NCBI RefSeq assembly: GCF_003130795.1
Contig: NZ_CP029357.1
Coordinates: 428,501-492,500, forward strand
Reading direction: 5' to 3'
Length of the DNA: 64,000 bases
Source: Azospirillum thermophilum
GTDB taxonomy: Bacteria; Pseudomonadota; Alphaproteobacteria; Azospirillales; Azospirillaceae
The number at the start of each line of letters is the position of its first letter. The first letter of the stretch is position 1. The notes below the pieces were generated by a model. The model was not told where the DNA came from. It saw only the letters and a list, made by a program, of their open reading frames with translations, and searched no databases. Made by a program: the position numbers and the translations under genes. Below, one piece after another: positions 49,781 through 58,660 of this stretch.

Positions 49781-50389
49781 GCAATTTCCTTCCCACCCGA
49801 ACGAGGCGGGAGCTCAGGACACGCCAGAGCGCGATGTGCCTTGCTACCATAAGCCGTCCGGCGTCGCCGCCGGCCTTTTGACGCAGCTCAGTACACCGAA
49901 GCCGTGAAGGTGGCGTGCGTCGGACCGACCGCATCGTCCTGACGCCTGGGCTGGTCCCCGTTTTCCGGGCAGATCCGCGTCTTTGCCAGGCTTGGTTCCG
50001 GTTTGTGTCATGCCGCCAGTCCGATGGGATCCGGTGTGCCCTGGCAGGCCTCCTCCGGGGTTCTGTCGCCGAGCGCGGAGTGTGGACGGTCCATGCTGTA
50101 GGACACTCAGATGGTCAGACGCGGTAGCCGGCCTTCGGAATGCGGTGACGGCGGTTCTCGTCGGCCATGCACGGCATACGGTTCCCGGTGTCAGGGGCGC
50201 GCCTCTGTCCCGGCCCCGCACTCCGACCGCCGGCCGTCAATCAGATTGCGCACCAACGTCACGGCGGGCGGCTGCCGGAGCCCAAGATCCAATAATGGAT
50301 ACAAAAATCGAAGGAGCGAGGCAGCGGGAGCGGTCGGATACCGCACAACCCCGCTGAACGCGCGAAACAGTTTTATCCACAAATGATCC
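49781..50389. other. Gene-poor gap between torS and vanA
   Basis: About 600 bases with only a transposase remnant (50008-50106). Base composition is lower in GC toward the vanA promoter. The other short open frames show no domain similarity. Confidence 0.5.
50008..50106 (-). pseudogene. IS3-family transposase OrfB, C-terminal remnant
   Basis: On the minus strand, MDRPHSALGDRTPEEACQG continues to LAA and a TGA at 50008-50010. RPHSALGDRTPEE is the recognisable end of IS3-family integrase-type transposases (usual form NxxRPHSALGYRTPxE). Upstream the frame closes within 20 codons and the DDE region is absent. It is a decayed tail with no function expected. Confidence 0.75.
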
Positions 50390-50419
50390 GTTGTATACAA
50401 CAGTTGGCGACACTATACT
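50390..50419 (+). promoter_or_regulatory. vanA promoter with overlapping GntR-type operator
   Basis: A perfect 12-bp palindrome, GTTGTATACAAC (50390-50401), contains TTGTAT, which serves as a -35 box. Seventeen bases later comes TATACT (50414-50419) as the -10. GT-N-TAC palindromes of this kind are typical of FCD/GntR repressors, and one is encoded in the operon (51554). A repressor here would block the -35 region. Confidence 0.75.
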
Positions 50420-50471
50420 CCAACCCGAAGCGAACCACCGCATGGCCAGAACCGCTGAAAGGGAGGAGCCG

Positions 50472-51557
50472 GTGTCGGACGCCAAGCCATTTCCCATGAA
50501 CTCCTGGTACGCCGCCGCCTGGGGCCACGAGATCAGGCACGCGCTGACGCCGCGGACGATCTGCGGCAAGGACATCGTGCTGTACCGCCGCACGACCGGC
50601 GAGGTCGCGGCGTTGGAGGATGCCTGCTGGCACCGGCTGCTGCCGCTGTCGCTCGGCCGGCTGGACGGCGATCAGGTCGTCTGCGGGTATCACGGGCTGG
50701 TGTTCGACGCCGGCGGGCGCTGCACCCACATGCCGGCGCAGGAAACCATCAACCCGTCGGCCTGCGTGCGGAGCTTTCCGGTGGTCGAGCGGCACCGGCT
50801 GGTCTGGACCTGGATGGGCGACCCGGCGCTGGCCGATCCCGACCGCATTCCCGACTTCCACTGGAACGACGGCACCGACTGGGTCGGCGAGGGCGGCACC
50901 TTCTACAGCCTGAAATGCGACTACCGGCTGGTCATCGACAACCTGATGGATTTGACCCACGAAACCTATGTCCACGCCGGCAGCATCGGCGACGACGCCA
51001 TCACCCGCAACCCGTTCGAGGTCACCCACACCGACCGCACCGCGACGGTGGAACGCTGGATGGAGGACATCGAGCCGCCGCCCTTCTGGGCCCGTCAACT
51101 GGCCTCGACCGGCCGCAGCGGCCGGGTCGACCGCTGGCAGGTCATCCTGTTCCAGGCGCCGTCGACGGTGGTCGGCGACGTCGGCGTGGCGCTGACCGGG
51201 ACCGGTGCCCGCGCCGGCGACCGCTCGCAGGGGGTCAACGGCTGCTTCCTCGCCGCCATCACGCCGGAAACCGAGACGAGCTGCCATTATTTCTGGAACT
51301 TCGTCCGCACCTACCGCACCGACGACGATGAGTTGACCAGGCAGCTCAACCTCGCCCACGTCAACAACGGCCGCGGCGTCTACGACCAGGACCACGCCGT
51401 GCTGGAGGCGCAGCAGGCGGCGATCGAGCGCAACCGGCGCCAGCCCTTCTACAACCTCAACATCGATGCGGGCGCCCTGTGGGCGCGCCGGCTGATCGGC
51501 GCGATGATCGCGGCGGAGAGCGGCGCGGCGCCCCAGCCCCGCATGGCGGCGGAATGA
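50472..51557 (+). CDS. vanA: Vanillate O-demethylase oxygenase subunit VanA
   Basis: 361-aa Rieske non-heme iron oxygenase that demethylates vanillate to protocatechuate and formaldehyde using electrons from VanB. The Rieske cluster ligands are CWH (Cys52, His54) and CGYH (Cys71, His74). The catalytic iron site is in VIDNLMDLTHETYVHAGSIG (Asp and two His). It opens with DAKPFPMNSWYAAAWG, typical of VanA. I chose GTG 50472 because GGAGG lies five bases before it; the frame is open from 50391 across the promoter. Related demethylases acting on syringate or other methoxy-aromatics are possible, but vdh/ech/fcs nearby favour vanillate. Confidence 0.88.
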   Translation: MSDAKPFPMNSWYAAAWGHEIRHALTPRTICGKDIVLYRRTTGEVAALEDACWHRLLPLSLGRLDGDQVVCGYHGLVFDAGGRCTHMPAQETINPSACVRSFPVVERHRLVWTWMGDPALADPDRIPDFHWNDGTDWVGEGGTFYSLKCDYRLVIDNLMDLTHETYVHAGSIGDDAITRNPFEVTHTDRTATVERWMEDIEPPPFWARQLASTGRSGRVDRWQVILFQAPSTVVGDVGVALTGTGARAGDRSQGVNGCFLAAITPETETSCHYFWNFVRTYRTDDDELTRQLNLAHVNNGRGVYDQDHAVLEAQQAAIERNRRQPFYNLNIDAGALWARRLIGAMIAAESGAAPQPRMAAE

Positions 51558-52315
51558 CCGCCGCCGCCGCGGACGACAAGCCGCGCAACGCCCAGACGGT
51601 CAAGGCGCTGCTGAAGCTGCGCGAGATGGTGCTGAGCGGCGAACTGCCGCCGGGCGAGCGCGTCGCGGAGCTGAGCATCGTCGACCGGCTGGGTGTCTCG
51701 CGCACCCCGATCCGGATGGCGCTGGTCCGCCTGGAGGAGGAGGGGCTGGTGGACTGCCTCGCCACCGGCGGCTTCGTGGTGCGGGAGTTCAGCGACCAGG
51801 ACATCGCGGATTCGATCGAACTGCGCGGCACGATGGAGGGCATGGCCGCCCGCCGCGCCGCCGAGCGCCGGCCGGACCGTGGCGAACTGGCGGAGATCCG
51901 CGACTGCGTCGGCAATCTGGACGCGCTGATCCGCCAGCGCGAGCTGAGCATGGAGGACTTCTCCGACTACATCCGGCTCAATGACCGCTTCCACACCCTG
52001 CTGGTGGAGTTGGCGGCGAGCGCGGTGCTGAAGCGGTCGATCGAACGCATCCTGCATTTGCCCTTCGCCTCGCCCAACGCCTTCGTCTTCGTCCAGTCGG
52101 AGCTGCCGGAATCGCGCGAGATCCTGTCGATCGCGCAGGAGCATCACCGCTCCATCCTGGAGGCGATCGAGCATGGCGAAGGCGGCCGGGCCGAGGCACT
52201 GGCGCGCGAGCATTCCCGCATCGCCCAGCGCAACCTGCAGATCGCCCTGTCGAACCAGCAGCAGCGCAACCGCATTCCCGGCGCATCGCTGATCCGTCAG
52301 CGCGAGCGCGCCTGA
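51554..52315 (+). CDS. GntR-family (FCD) regulator of vanAB
   Basis: 253-aa repressor. Residues 15-75 are the winged helix (REMVLSGELPPGERVAELSI, VDRLGVSRTPIRMALVRLEE). Residues 90-230 are the all-helical FCD effector domain (LRGTMEGMAARRAAERRP, LNDRFHTLLVELA, EHHRSILEAIEHGEGGRAEA), with a likely metal site from the His residues. Its ATG overlaps the vanA stop as ATGA, so it is co-translated inside the operon it probably represses, as VanR is in other bacteria. The effector would be vanillate by analogy. Confidence 0.88.
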   Translation: MTAAAADDKPRNAQTVKALLKLREMVLSGELPPGERVAELSIVDRLGVSRTPIRMALVRLEEEGLVDCLATGGFVVREFSDQDIADSIELRGTMEGMAARRAAERRPDRGELAEIRDCVGNLDALIRQRELSMEDFSDYIRLNDRFHTLLVELAASAVLKRSIERILHLPFASPNAFVFVQSELPESREILSIAQEHHRSILEAIEHGEGGRAEALAREHSRIAQRNLQIALSNQQQRNRIPGASLIRQRERA

Positions 52316-52353
52316 TCCCCGTTCATCATCCGCCTGCCGCGTGGAGAGCCGCT

Positions 52354-53328
52354 ATGCCTGTTGAGTCCGATTGGCGTGACGCCCGGCTGCGGTCGGTGAC
52401 CGACATCGCCGACGACATCCGCCTGTTCGACATCGAGCCTGCCGGTTGGTTCGAACCGCCGCCGCCGGGCAGCCACATCTCGGTCGCGGTCCGGATCGGC
52501 GAGCGGCCGGACACCCGCTCCTACTCCGTCGTTGGCCCCTGCCGAGACTCCGTCTACCGGATCGCCGTCAAGCGCATGCCGCAGAGCCGCGGCGGGTCGG
52601 CCTATCTGTGGTCGCTGGCCCCCGGCGCGCGGCTGTCGATCACGCCGCCGCGCAACCTTTTCCCGCTGGCGCATGGCCGGCCGCAGTATCTGCTGGTCGC
52701 CGGCGGCATCGGCATCACGCCGATCTACAGCATGGCCCTGGCGCTGGCCGAGAAGGGGGCGGAGTTCCGCCTGCTCTACGGCTGCCGGTCGCGCGGCGAT
52801 CTCGCCTTCGCCGACGAACTGCGCGAGCGGATCGGCGACCGGCTGGAGATCGCCGTCGAGGAGGACGGCCAGCGGCCCGACCTGCCGGGCGCCGTGGCGG
52901 CGCTGGCGCCGGATGGCGAGCTGTATGTCTGCGGCCCGATCGGCCTGCTCGACGCCGTCCGCCGCCTGTGGCGGGACAGCGGCCGGCCGGCCGCCAACCT
53001 GCGCTTCGAGACCTTCGGCAACACCGGGCGCTTCGCGGCGGAGCCCTTCACCGTCCGTATCCCGCGGCTGGGAATGGCGGTGCAGGTCCCGCAGAACCAG
53101 ACCATGCTGGACGCGCTGGAGGCGGCCGGCGTGGCGATGATCTCCGACTGCCGGCGCGGCGAGTGCGGGCTGTGCACCGTCGACGTGCTGGAGGTCGACG
53201 GCGCGCTGGACCACCGCGACGTCTTCTTCAGCGACCGCCAGAAGGACGAAGGCAAGCGGATGTGCACCTGCGTGTCGCGCGCGGTGCAGGGAGGCATCAC
53301 CATCGACACCGCCGACCGCGGGGTTTGA
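52354..53328 (+). CDS. vanB: Vanillate O-demethylase reductase subunit VanB
   Basis: 324-aa class IA oxygenase reductase. An FMN-binding domain contains RSYSVVGPCRDSVYRIAVKR, the NAD-binding part LLVAGGIGITPIYSMALAL and YVCGPIGLLDAV, and a C-terminal plant-type 2Fe-2S ferredoxin holds CRRGECGLCTVDVLEVDG plus the later Cys in KRMCTCVSRA. Electrons pass NADH-FMN-2Fe2S to VanA. Separated from vanA by the regulator gene and 38 bases, an unusual A-R-B order. Confidence 0.93.
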   Translation: MPVESDWRDARLRSVTDIADDIRLFDIEPAGWFEPPPPGSHISVAVRIGERPDTRSYSVVGPCRDSVYRIAVKRMPQSRGGSAYLWSLAPGARLSITPPRNLFPLAHGRPQYLLVAGGIGITPIYSMALALAEKGAEFRLLYGCRSRGDLAFADELRERIGDRLEIAVEEDGQRPDLPGAVAALAPDGELYVCGPIGLLDAVRRLWRDSGRPAANLRFETFGNTGRFAAEPFTVRIPRLGMAVQVPQNQTMLDALEAAGVAMISDCRRGECGLCTVDVLEVDGALDHRDVFFSDRQKDEGKRMCTCVSRAVQGGITIDTADRGV

Positions 53329-53399
53329 AGGCCGGCGCCTGACCGAATCCCGAAACGGGGGCGGCGCCTGCCGACGTGAGAATTGGGGAGGGGACGACC

Positions 53400-54263
53400 A
53401 TGATGGTCAGTCTGGGCAACGTGCTGTTCAACGGCCTTGCCTATGGGATGCTGCTGTTCGTGATCTCGGTCGGCCTGTCGGTGACGATGGGGCTGATGGG
53501 CTTCGCCAACCTGGCGCACGGCGCCTTCGCCATGTTGGGCGGCTATGTCGCGACGACGCTGATGAACAAGGCAGGGGTGCCGTTCCTGCTGACGCTGCCC
53601 GTCGCCTTCGTCGCGGTCGCGGCGGTCAGTTTCGTGCTGGAGCGGGTGCTGTACCGCCGGCTCTACCGGGCGGGCGAGCTGGACCAGGTGCTGCTGACCA
53701 TCGGCCTCGTCTTCATGGCGGTGGCGGGGGCGACCTATGTCTGGGGGCCGGGCCAGCAGCCGGTGCGGATGCCCGACTATCTGACCGGGCAATGGACGGT
53801 GGCCGGCATCGACATCGGCGTCTACCGGCTGTTCCTGATCCTGGTCGGCATCGCCGTCACCGCCGCCCTGGTGCTGGGGATCGAGCGCACCCGCTTCGGC
53901 GCGATGATACGCGCCGCCGTCGACAACCCGCGCATGGCCCAGGGTTGCGGCATCAATGTCAACCGGGTGTTCAGCCTGACCTTCATGGCCGGCAGCGGGC
54001 TGGCCGGCCTGGGTGGCGCGGTCGGCATCAACCTGATCGGGCTCGACCCCGGCTTCCCGGTGAAGTTCATGGTCTACTTCCTGATCGTCGTCGCCGTCGG
54101 CGGCCTCGGCTCGATCAAGGGGTCGCTGATCGCCGCGCTGCTGCTCGGCGTCTTCGACGTCGGCGGCAAATACTACGTGCCGGAGGCCGGTGCCTTCATC
54201 ATCTACGCCGTCATGGTGTCGCTGCTGCTGTGGCGCCCCGCCGGCCTGTTCGGGCGGAGGTAG
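53400..54263 (+). CDS. HAAT-type ABC importer, LivH-like permease
   Basis: 287-aa branched-chain-type permease with about eight membrane segments. Typical stretches are GLSVTMGLMGFANLAHGAFA, FLILVGIAVTAALVLGIERT, the ATPase-contact AVDNPRMAQGCGINVNRVFS and FLIVVAVGGLGSIKGSLIAA. GGGGAGGGG precedes the ATG pair at 53400/53403. First gene of a five-gene importer. Linkage to vanAB suggests an aromatic acid as cargo, as in the coumarate importer CouPSTU; substrate is inferred only. Confidence 0.9.
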   Translation: MMVSLGNVLFNGLAYGMLLFVISVGLSVTMGLMGFANLAHGAFAMLGGYVATTLMNKAGVPFLLTLPVAFVAVAAVSFVLERVLYRRLYRAGELDQVLLTIGLVFMAVAGATYVWGPGQQPVRMPDYLTGQWTVAGIDIGVYRLFLILVGIAVTAALVLGIERTRFGAMIRAAVDNPRMAQGCGINVNRVFSLTFMAGSGLAGLGGAVGINLIGLDPGFPVKFMVYFLIVVAVGGLGSIKGSLIAALLLGVFDVGGKYYVPEAGAFIIYAVMVSLLLWRPAGLFGRR

Positions 54264-54266
54264 CCG

Positions 54267-55307
54267 ATGGTGTCGCTTCCCGTGGCGTCCCCCCAGGCGT
54301 CCGACGCCGCCCGCCCCAGCCGGGCGGTCACCCGGCTGGAACGGCGCAGCCGCTGGCGCTGGCACGAGATCCTGTTTTGGCTGTCGGTTGCAAGCTGCCC
54401 GCTGATCGTCCCGGACGATCTGGTGCTGGCCTCGCAGGTGCTGATCGCCGGGCTGTTCGCCCTGTCGCTCGACCTGCTGCTCGGCTATGGCGGCATCGTC
54501 TCGCTCGGCCACGCCGCCTTCTTCGGCGTCGGCGCCTATGCCGCCGGCCTGCTGGCCCGCCATGGCTGGGGCGAGCCGGTCAGCGGTCTGTTGCTGTCCG
54601 GCGCGCTGGCCGGGCTGCTCGGCTTCGCCCTCAGCTTCATCATCGTCCGGGTGCGCGGCATCGCACTGCTGATGGTGACGCTCGGCGTCTCGCTGGTGCT
54701 GCACGAGGCGGCGGTGAAGGGCTACGCCGTCACCGGCGGCGACGACGGCCTGCAGGGCATCGCCGTCGACCCGCTGCTCGGGATGTTCCCGATGGACATG
54801 TGGGGGCGGACCGCCTTCGGCTACAGCCTCGCCGTGGCCTTCGCCGGCTTCCTGCTGGCCCGCCGGCTGGTGTCCTCCCCCTTCGGGCTGGCCTTGCAGG
54901 GCATGCGCGAGAACGGCCGGCGGATGGCCGCCATCGGCGCGCCGCTGCGCCGGCACAGCGCGCTGATCTACACCGTCTCCGCCGCCCTGGCCGGGGTGGC
55001 CGGCGCCCTGCTGACCCAGACCACCGAGTTCGTGTCGGTCGAGGTGCTGGGCTTCCAACGCTCGGCCGAGGTGCTGATCATGCTGATCCTCGGCGGGGCC
55101 GGGCATCTCTACGGCGCCTTCATCGGCGCGGCGGTCTTCATGATCGTCCGCGACCAACTGGCGGCGGCCAACCCGGAATACTGGTTCTTCTGGCTGGGCC
55201 TGATGCTGGTGCTGGTCGTGCTGTTCGCCCGCGGCGGCATCATCGGCGGGGTCGGCACCATCGCATACGGGCTGGGCGCCCGCTTCCGCAAGGGAGGCAC
55301 GCGATGA
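54267..55307 (+). CDS. HAAT-type ABC importer, LivM-like permease
   Basis: 346-aa permease that pairs with the LivH-like subunit. A hydrophilic, Arg-rich N-terminus of about 30 residues precedes segments such as LIAGLFALSLDLLLGYGGIV, SLGHAAFFGVGAYAAGLLAR and FIIVRVRGIALLMVTLGVSL. The cytoplasmic loop LQGMRENGRRMAAIGAPLRR contacts the ATPases, and EVLIMLILGGAGHLYGAFIG is conserved. Starts three bases after the previous stop. Confidence 0.9.
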   Translation: MVSLPVASPQASDAARPSRAVTRLERRSRWRWHEILFWLSVASCPLIVPDDLVLASQVLIAGLFALSLDLLLGYGGIVSLGHAAFFGVGAYAAGLLARHGWGEPVSGLLLSGALAGLLGFALSFIIVRVRGIALLMVTLGVSLVLHEAAVKGYAVTGGDDGLQGIAVDPLLGMFPMDMWGRTAFGYSLAVAFAGFLLARRLVSSPFGLALQGMRENGRRMAAIGAPLRRHSALIYTVSAALAGVAGALLTQTTEFVSVEVLGFQRSAEVLIMLILGGAGHLYGAFIGAAVFMIVRDQLAAANPEYWFFWLGLMLVLVVLFARGGIIGGVGTIAYGLGARFRKGGTR

Positions 55308-56063
55308 CCGCCGCCCGATCGATCGCCGCCCTGTCCACCGAGGGACTGTCGGTCAATTTCGGCGCGCTGCTCGCGACGCGCAACGTGACGCTCGACCTGC
55401 CGGTGGGAGCCCGCCACGCGCTGATCGGCCCGAACGGCGCCGGCAAGACGACGCTGATCAACCTGCTGACCGGCCTGCTGCGAGCCAGCGGCGGCGAGAT
55501 CCGCCTGCACGGCAGCACCATCACCCACGCCAGCCCGGCCGAGCGGGTGCGGCGCGGGCTGGTGCGGACCTTCCAGATCAACAGCCTGTTCCCGGCGCTG
55601 ACGCCGCTGGAGTCGGTCACGCTGGCTGTGTGCGAGCGGCGCGGGCTGACGCGCAGCTGGCTGTCGCGGCTGAGCCGGCACACCGACGCCATCGACGAGG
55701 CGCACGCCCTGCTCGACCGGCTCGGCCTCGGCCCCGACGCGGAACGGCCGACGCGGGAACTGGCCTATGGCCGGCAGCGGCTGGTCGAGATCGCGCTGGC
55801 GCTGGCCTGCGAGCCGCGGGTGCTGCTGCTGGACGAACCGGCGGCCGGCGTCCCGGCACGCGAGAGTGCCGAACTGTTCGAGGTGATCGCCGGCCTGCCG
55901 CGCGATCTCGCCATCCTGTTCATCGAGCACGACATGGACCTCGTCTTCCGCTTCGCCGACCGCATCACCGTGCTGGTCGGCGGCCAGGTGCTGTGCCACG
56001 GCACCCCGGCCGAGATCGCGGAGAACCCGGAGGTCCAGCGCGTCTATCTGGGGAGTGCCGGTC

Positions 56064-56071
<8 letters not shown>
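55304..56071 (+). CDS. HAAT-type ABC importer, LivG-like ATPase
   Basis: 255-aa ABC ATPase. Walker A is GPNGAGKTT, the Q-loop region is VRTFQINSLFPALT, the signature is a divergent LAYGRQRLVEIALAL (LSYG-type, normal for LivG), Walker B is VLLLDEPAAGVP and the switch is FIEHDMDLVF. ATG at 55304 overlaps the LivM-like stop as ATGA. Powers the importer on the cytoplasmic face. Confidence 0.92.
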
Positions 56072-56821
<750 letters not shown>

Positions 56822-56856
56822 AGACACCATCCAATAAGGACTGGGGGAGGTTCACG

Positions 56857-58068
56857 ATGACGTCAGTGGTGCGGAGTTTGGCGCGGAGTTTGGCGCGGAG
56901 TTTGGCGGTGGCGGCCGTGCTGGGAACAGCGGCCGGGACGATCCCGGCCGGGTCACCCGCCCTGGCGGCCGACCCGGTGAAGATCGGCCTGATCCTGCCG
57001 ATGTCCGGCCCCTTCGCCTCGACCGGCAAGCAGATCGAGGCGGCGGTCAGGCTCTACCAGCAGCTCAACGGCGACAGCGTCGCCGGCCGCAAGGTCGAGG
57101 TGATCGTCAAGGACGACACCGGCGTGGCGCCCGACATGACCAAGCGCCTGGCCCAGGAGCTGGTGGTGAAGGAGAAGGTGTCCGTCCTCGCCGGCTTCGG
57201 GCTGACCCCGCTGGCGCTGTCGGCCGCCCCGGTGTCGGAGCAGGCGAAGACGCCGATGATCGTCATGGCGGCGGCCTCCTCCGTCATCACCACCAAGTCG
57301 CCCTACATCCTGCGCACGTCCGGCACCTTGCCGCAGTCGGCCGCGTCCATCGCCCAATGGGCGGCGAAGAACGGCGCTGCCAAGATGTATTCGATGGTGA
57401 CCGACTATGGCCCGGGCATCGATGCGGAAACCGTGTTCAAGCAGCGCTTCGCCGCGTCCGGCGGCACCGTGGTCGGCGATGTCCGCATCCCGCTGAAGAA
57501 CCCGGACTACGGTCCCTTCATGCAGCGCGCCAAGGACACCGCCCCCGACGCGATCTTCGCCTTCGTGCCCTCTGGCGAGGGGGCCTCCTTCATGAAGGAG
57601 TTCGCCGAGCGCGGGCTGGCCAAGGCCGGAGTGCGGCTGCTCGCCACCGGCGACGTCACCGACGACGACATCCTGCCGGCGATGGGCGACGCCGCCATCG
57701 GCACGGTGACCGCGCACTATTACTCCGCCGCCCACCCGTCGGCGGAGAACAAGGCCTATGTCGAGGCGTTCCGTAAGGCGAACGGCGGACTGCGCCCCAA
57801 CTTCATGTCGGTCGGCGGCTGGGACGGCATGCATCTGGTCTATGAGGTGCTGAAGAAGACCGGCGGCAAGGCCGACGGCGACAGCTTCGTCGCCGCCGCC
57901 AAGGGCATGAGCTGGACCAGCCCGCGCGGCCCGGTGACCATCGACGCCGACACCCGTGACATCATCCAGGACATCTACATCCGGAAGGTCGAGCGCCGGG
58001 ACGGCGAGCTGTTCAACGTCGAGTTCGACAAGGTCACCGCGGTGAAGGATCCTGGCAAGGGCGGTTGA
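56857..58068 (+). CDS. HAAT-type ABC importer, periplasmic binding protein
   Basis: 403-aa solute-binding protein of the LivJ/LivK (Peripla_BP_6) type. The signal peptide carries three copies of RSLA from a 12-base tandem repeat, then AVAAVLGTAAGT and a cleavage region near SPALAADP. The mature protein begins VKIGLILPMSGPFASTGKQI, with the family motif VKEKVSVLAGFGLTPLALSA and KTPMIVMAAASSVITTKSPY. GWDGMHLVYEVLKKTGGKAD is close to proteins from benzoate/coumarate-type importers. Last gene before a strong terminator. Cargo probably a hydroxycinnamate or vanillate; inferred from neighbours. Confidence 0.88.
   Translation: MTSVVRSLARSLARSLAVAAVLGTAAGTIPAGSPALAADPVKIGLILPMSGPFASTGKQIEAAVRLYQQLNGDSVAGRKVEVIVKDDTGVAPDMTKRLAQELVVKEKVSVLAGFGLTPLALSAAPVSEQAKTPMIVMAAASSVITTKSPYILRTSGTLPQSAASIAQWAAKNGAAKMYSMVTDYGPGIDAETVFKQRFAASGGTVVGDVRIPLKNPDYGPFMQRAKDTAPDAIFAFVPSGEGASFMKEFAERGLAKAGVRLLATGDVTDDDILPAMGDAAIGTVTAHYYSAAHPSAENKAYVEAFRKANGGLRPNFMSVGGWDGMHLVYEVLKKTGGKADGDSFVAAAKGMSWTSPRGPVTIDADTRDIIQDIYIRKVERRDGELFNVEFDKVTAVKDPGKGG
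56871..56906 (+). repeat. 12-nt tandem repeat in a signal peptide
   Basis: Three perfect copies of gcggagtttggc encode RSLA three times in the positively charged n-region of the binding-protein signal peptide. Copy-number change would stay in frame. Confidence 0.95.
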
Positions 58069-58148
58069 GCTTGTGGATCGGCGCCCAAGGCTGAACCAGG
58101 AGCAGAGGCGATCCAATCCACCGATTTGTTACGATGCCTGAGCTTCCG

Positions 58149-58187
58149 GGTGGCCCTCTGTCGGCGTCGACAGAGGGCCACCTTCTT
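58149..58187 (+). terminator. Strong rho-independent terminator after the ABC operon
   Basis: A 15-bp perfect stem from GGTGGCCCTCTGTCG to CGACAGAGGGCCACC with loop GCGT, followed by TTCTT. It is 80 bases after the binding-protein stop. It closes the vanA-to-importer transcription block. Confidence 0.92.
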
Positions 58188-58254
58188 GAAAAGACGAGTG
58201 GGAAAAATCAAGGCGATGGATGCCGTTGGTCCGTGGCCCAGGCCTGGAAGCCGA

Positions 58255-58398
58255 TCCACAGACAGCACGCTCTTCGTTGCCGGCCCGCCAGCGCAGGTGC
58301 TGAGGCCGCGAGGCGTGGTCCTGGACGTCGTCGGTGCCGCGCTTGCACCGTCTGGGGATGGTCTCGGTGCTCATGCCGCGACGCTCGGCCAGCACGCC
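58255..58398 (-). pseudogene. Transposase helix-turn-helix remnant, IS481-like
   Basis: On the minus strand GVLAERRGMSTETIPRRCKR and GTDDVQDHASRPQHLRWRAG, NEERAVC resemble the N-terminal HTH of IS481/IS3-type transposases (usual form LARRYGVSTETIRKWRKRG, then SRPHRLRWRATEEERAVV). The integrase domain is absent, so this is a decayed fragment. Confidence 0.65.
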
Positions 58399-58443
58399 GG
58401 AGGACCCGGCAGTGACGGTCGGGCTGTGCTCTGTTGAAGGGGA

Positions 58444-58542
58444 ATGGCACGATCCGAGTTGAGCGATGAGCAGCTTCAGCATTTGCCGGCGCCGCTTCCG
58501 CCGGAACGCCCGTGGACCGGCCGACCGGCGCGGGACCTGGAG
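58444..58542 (+). pseudogene. IS5-family transposase N-terminal remnant
   Basis: MARSELSDEQLQHLPAPLPP then ERPWTGRPARD matches the start of IS5/IS1031-type transposases (ELSDEQWxxIxPLLPPxxPxxGRPxxD). The frame then runs into unrelated sequence and the catalytic region is missing. Abuts the IS481-like fragment, so this gap is an insertion-sequence scrapyard. Confidence 0.7.
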
Positions 58543-58623
58543 CGCACCATGCGTTCGCGATTTCACGTAAGCAGGTCTGGAACTGGAGCATCATCGTCCC
58601 CGGAGATCCACATATGCGCGGTT

Positions 58624-58647
58624 GCCGGCGAATACGCGGTCGCCGGC
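58624..58647 (-). terminator. Hairpin after the AAHS permease gene
   Basis: GCCGGCGA and TCGCCGGC pair perfectly around an eight-base loop, 14 bases past the permease stop. No T-run follows, so it is a candidate only. Confidence 0.45.
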
Positions 58648-58660
58648 GAGCGTGTGGCGC

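Noticed and set aside
49844..50471. Small open frames before vanA
   Set aside because: They cross the promoter and operator and an IS3 remnant; none has a good ribosome binding site or domain.
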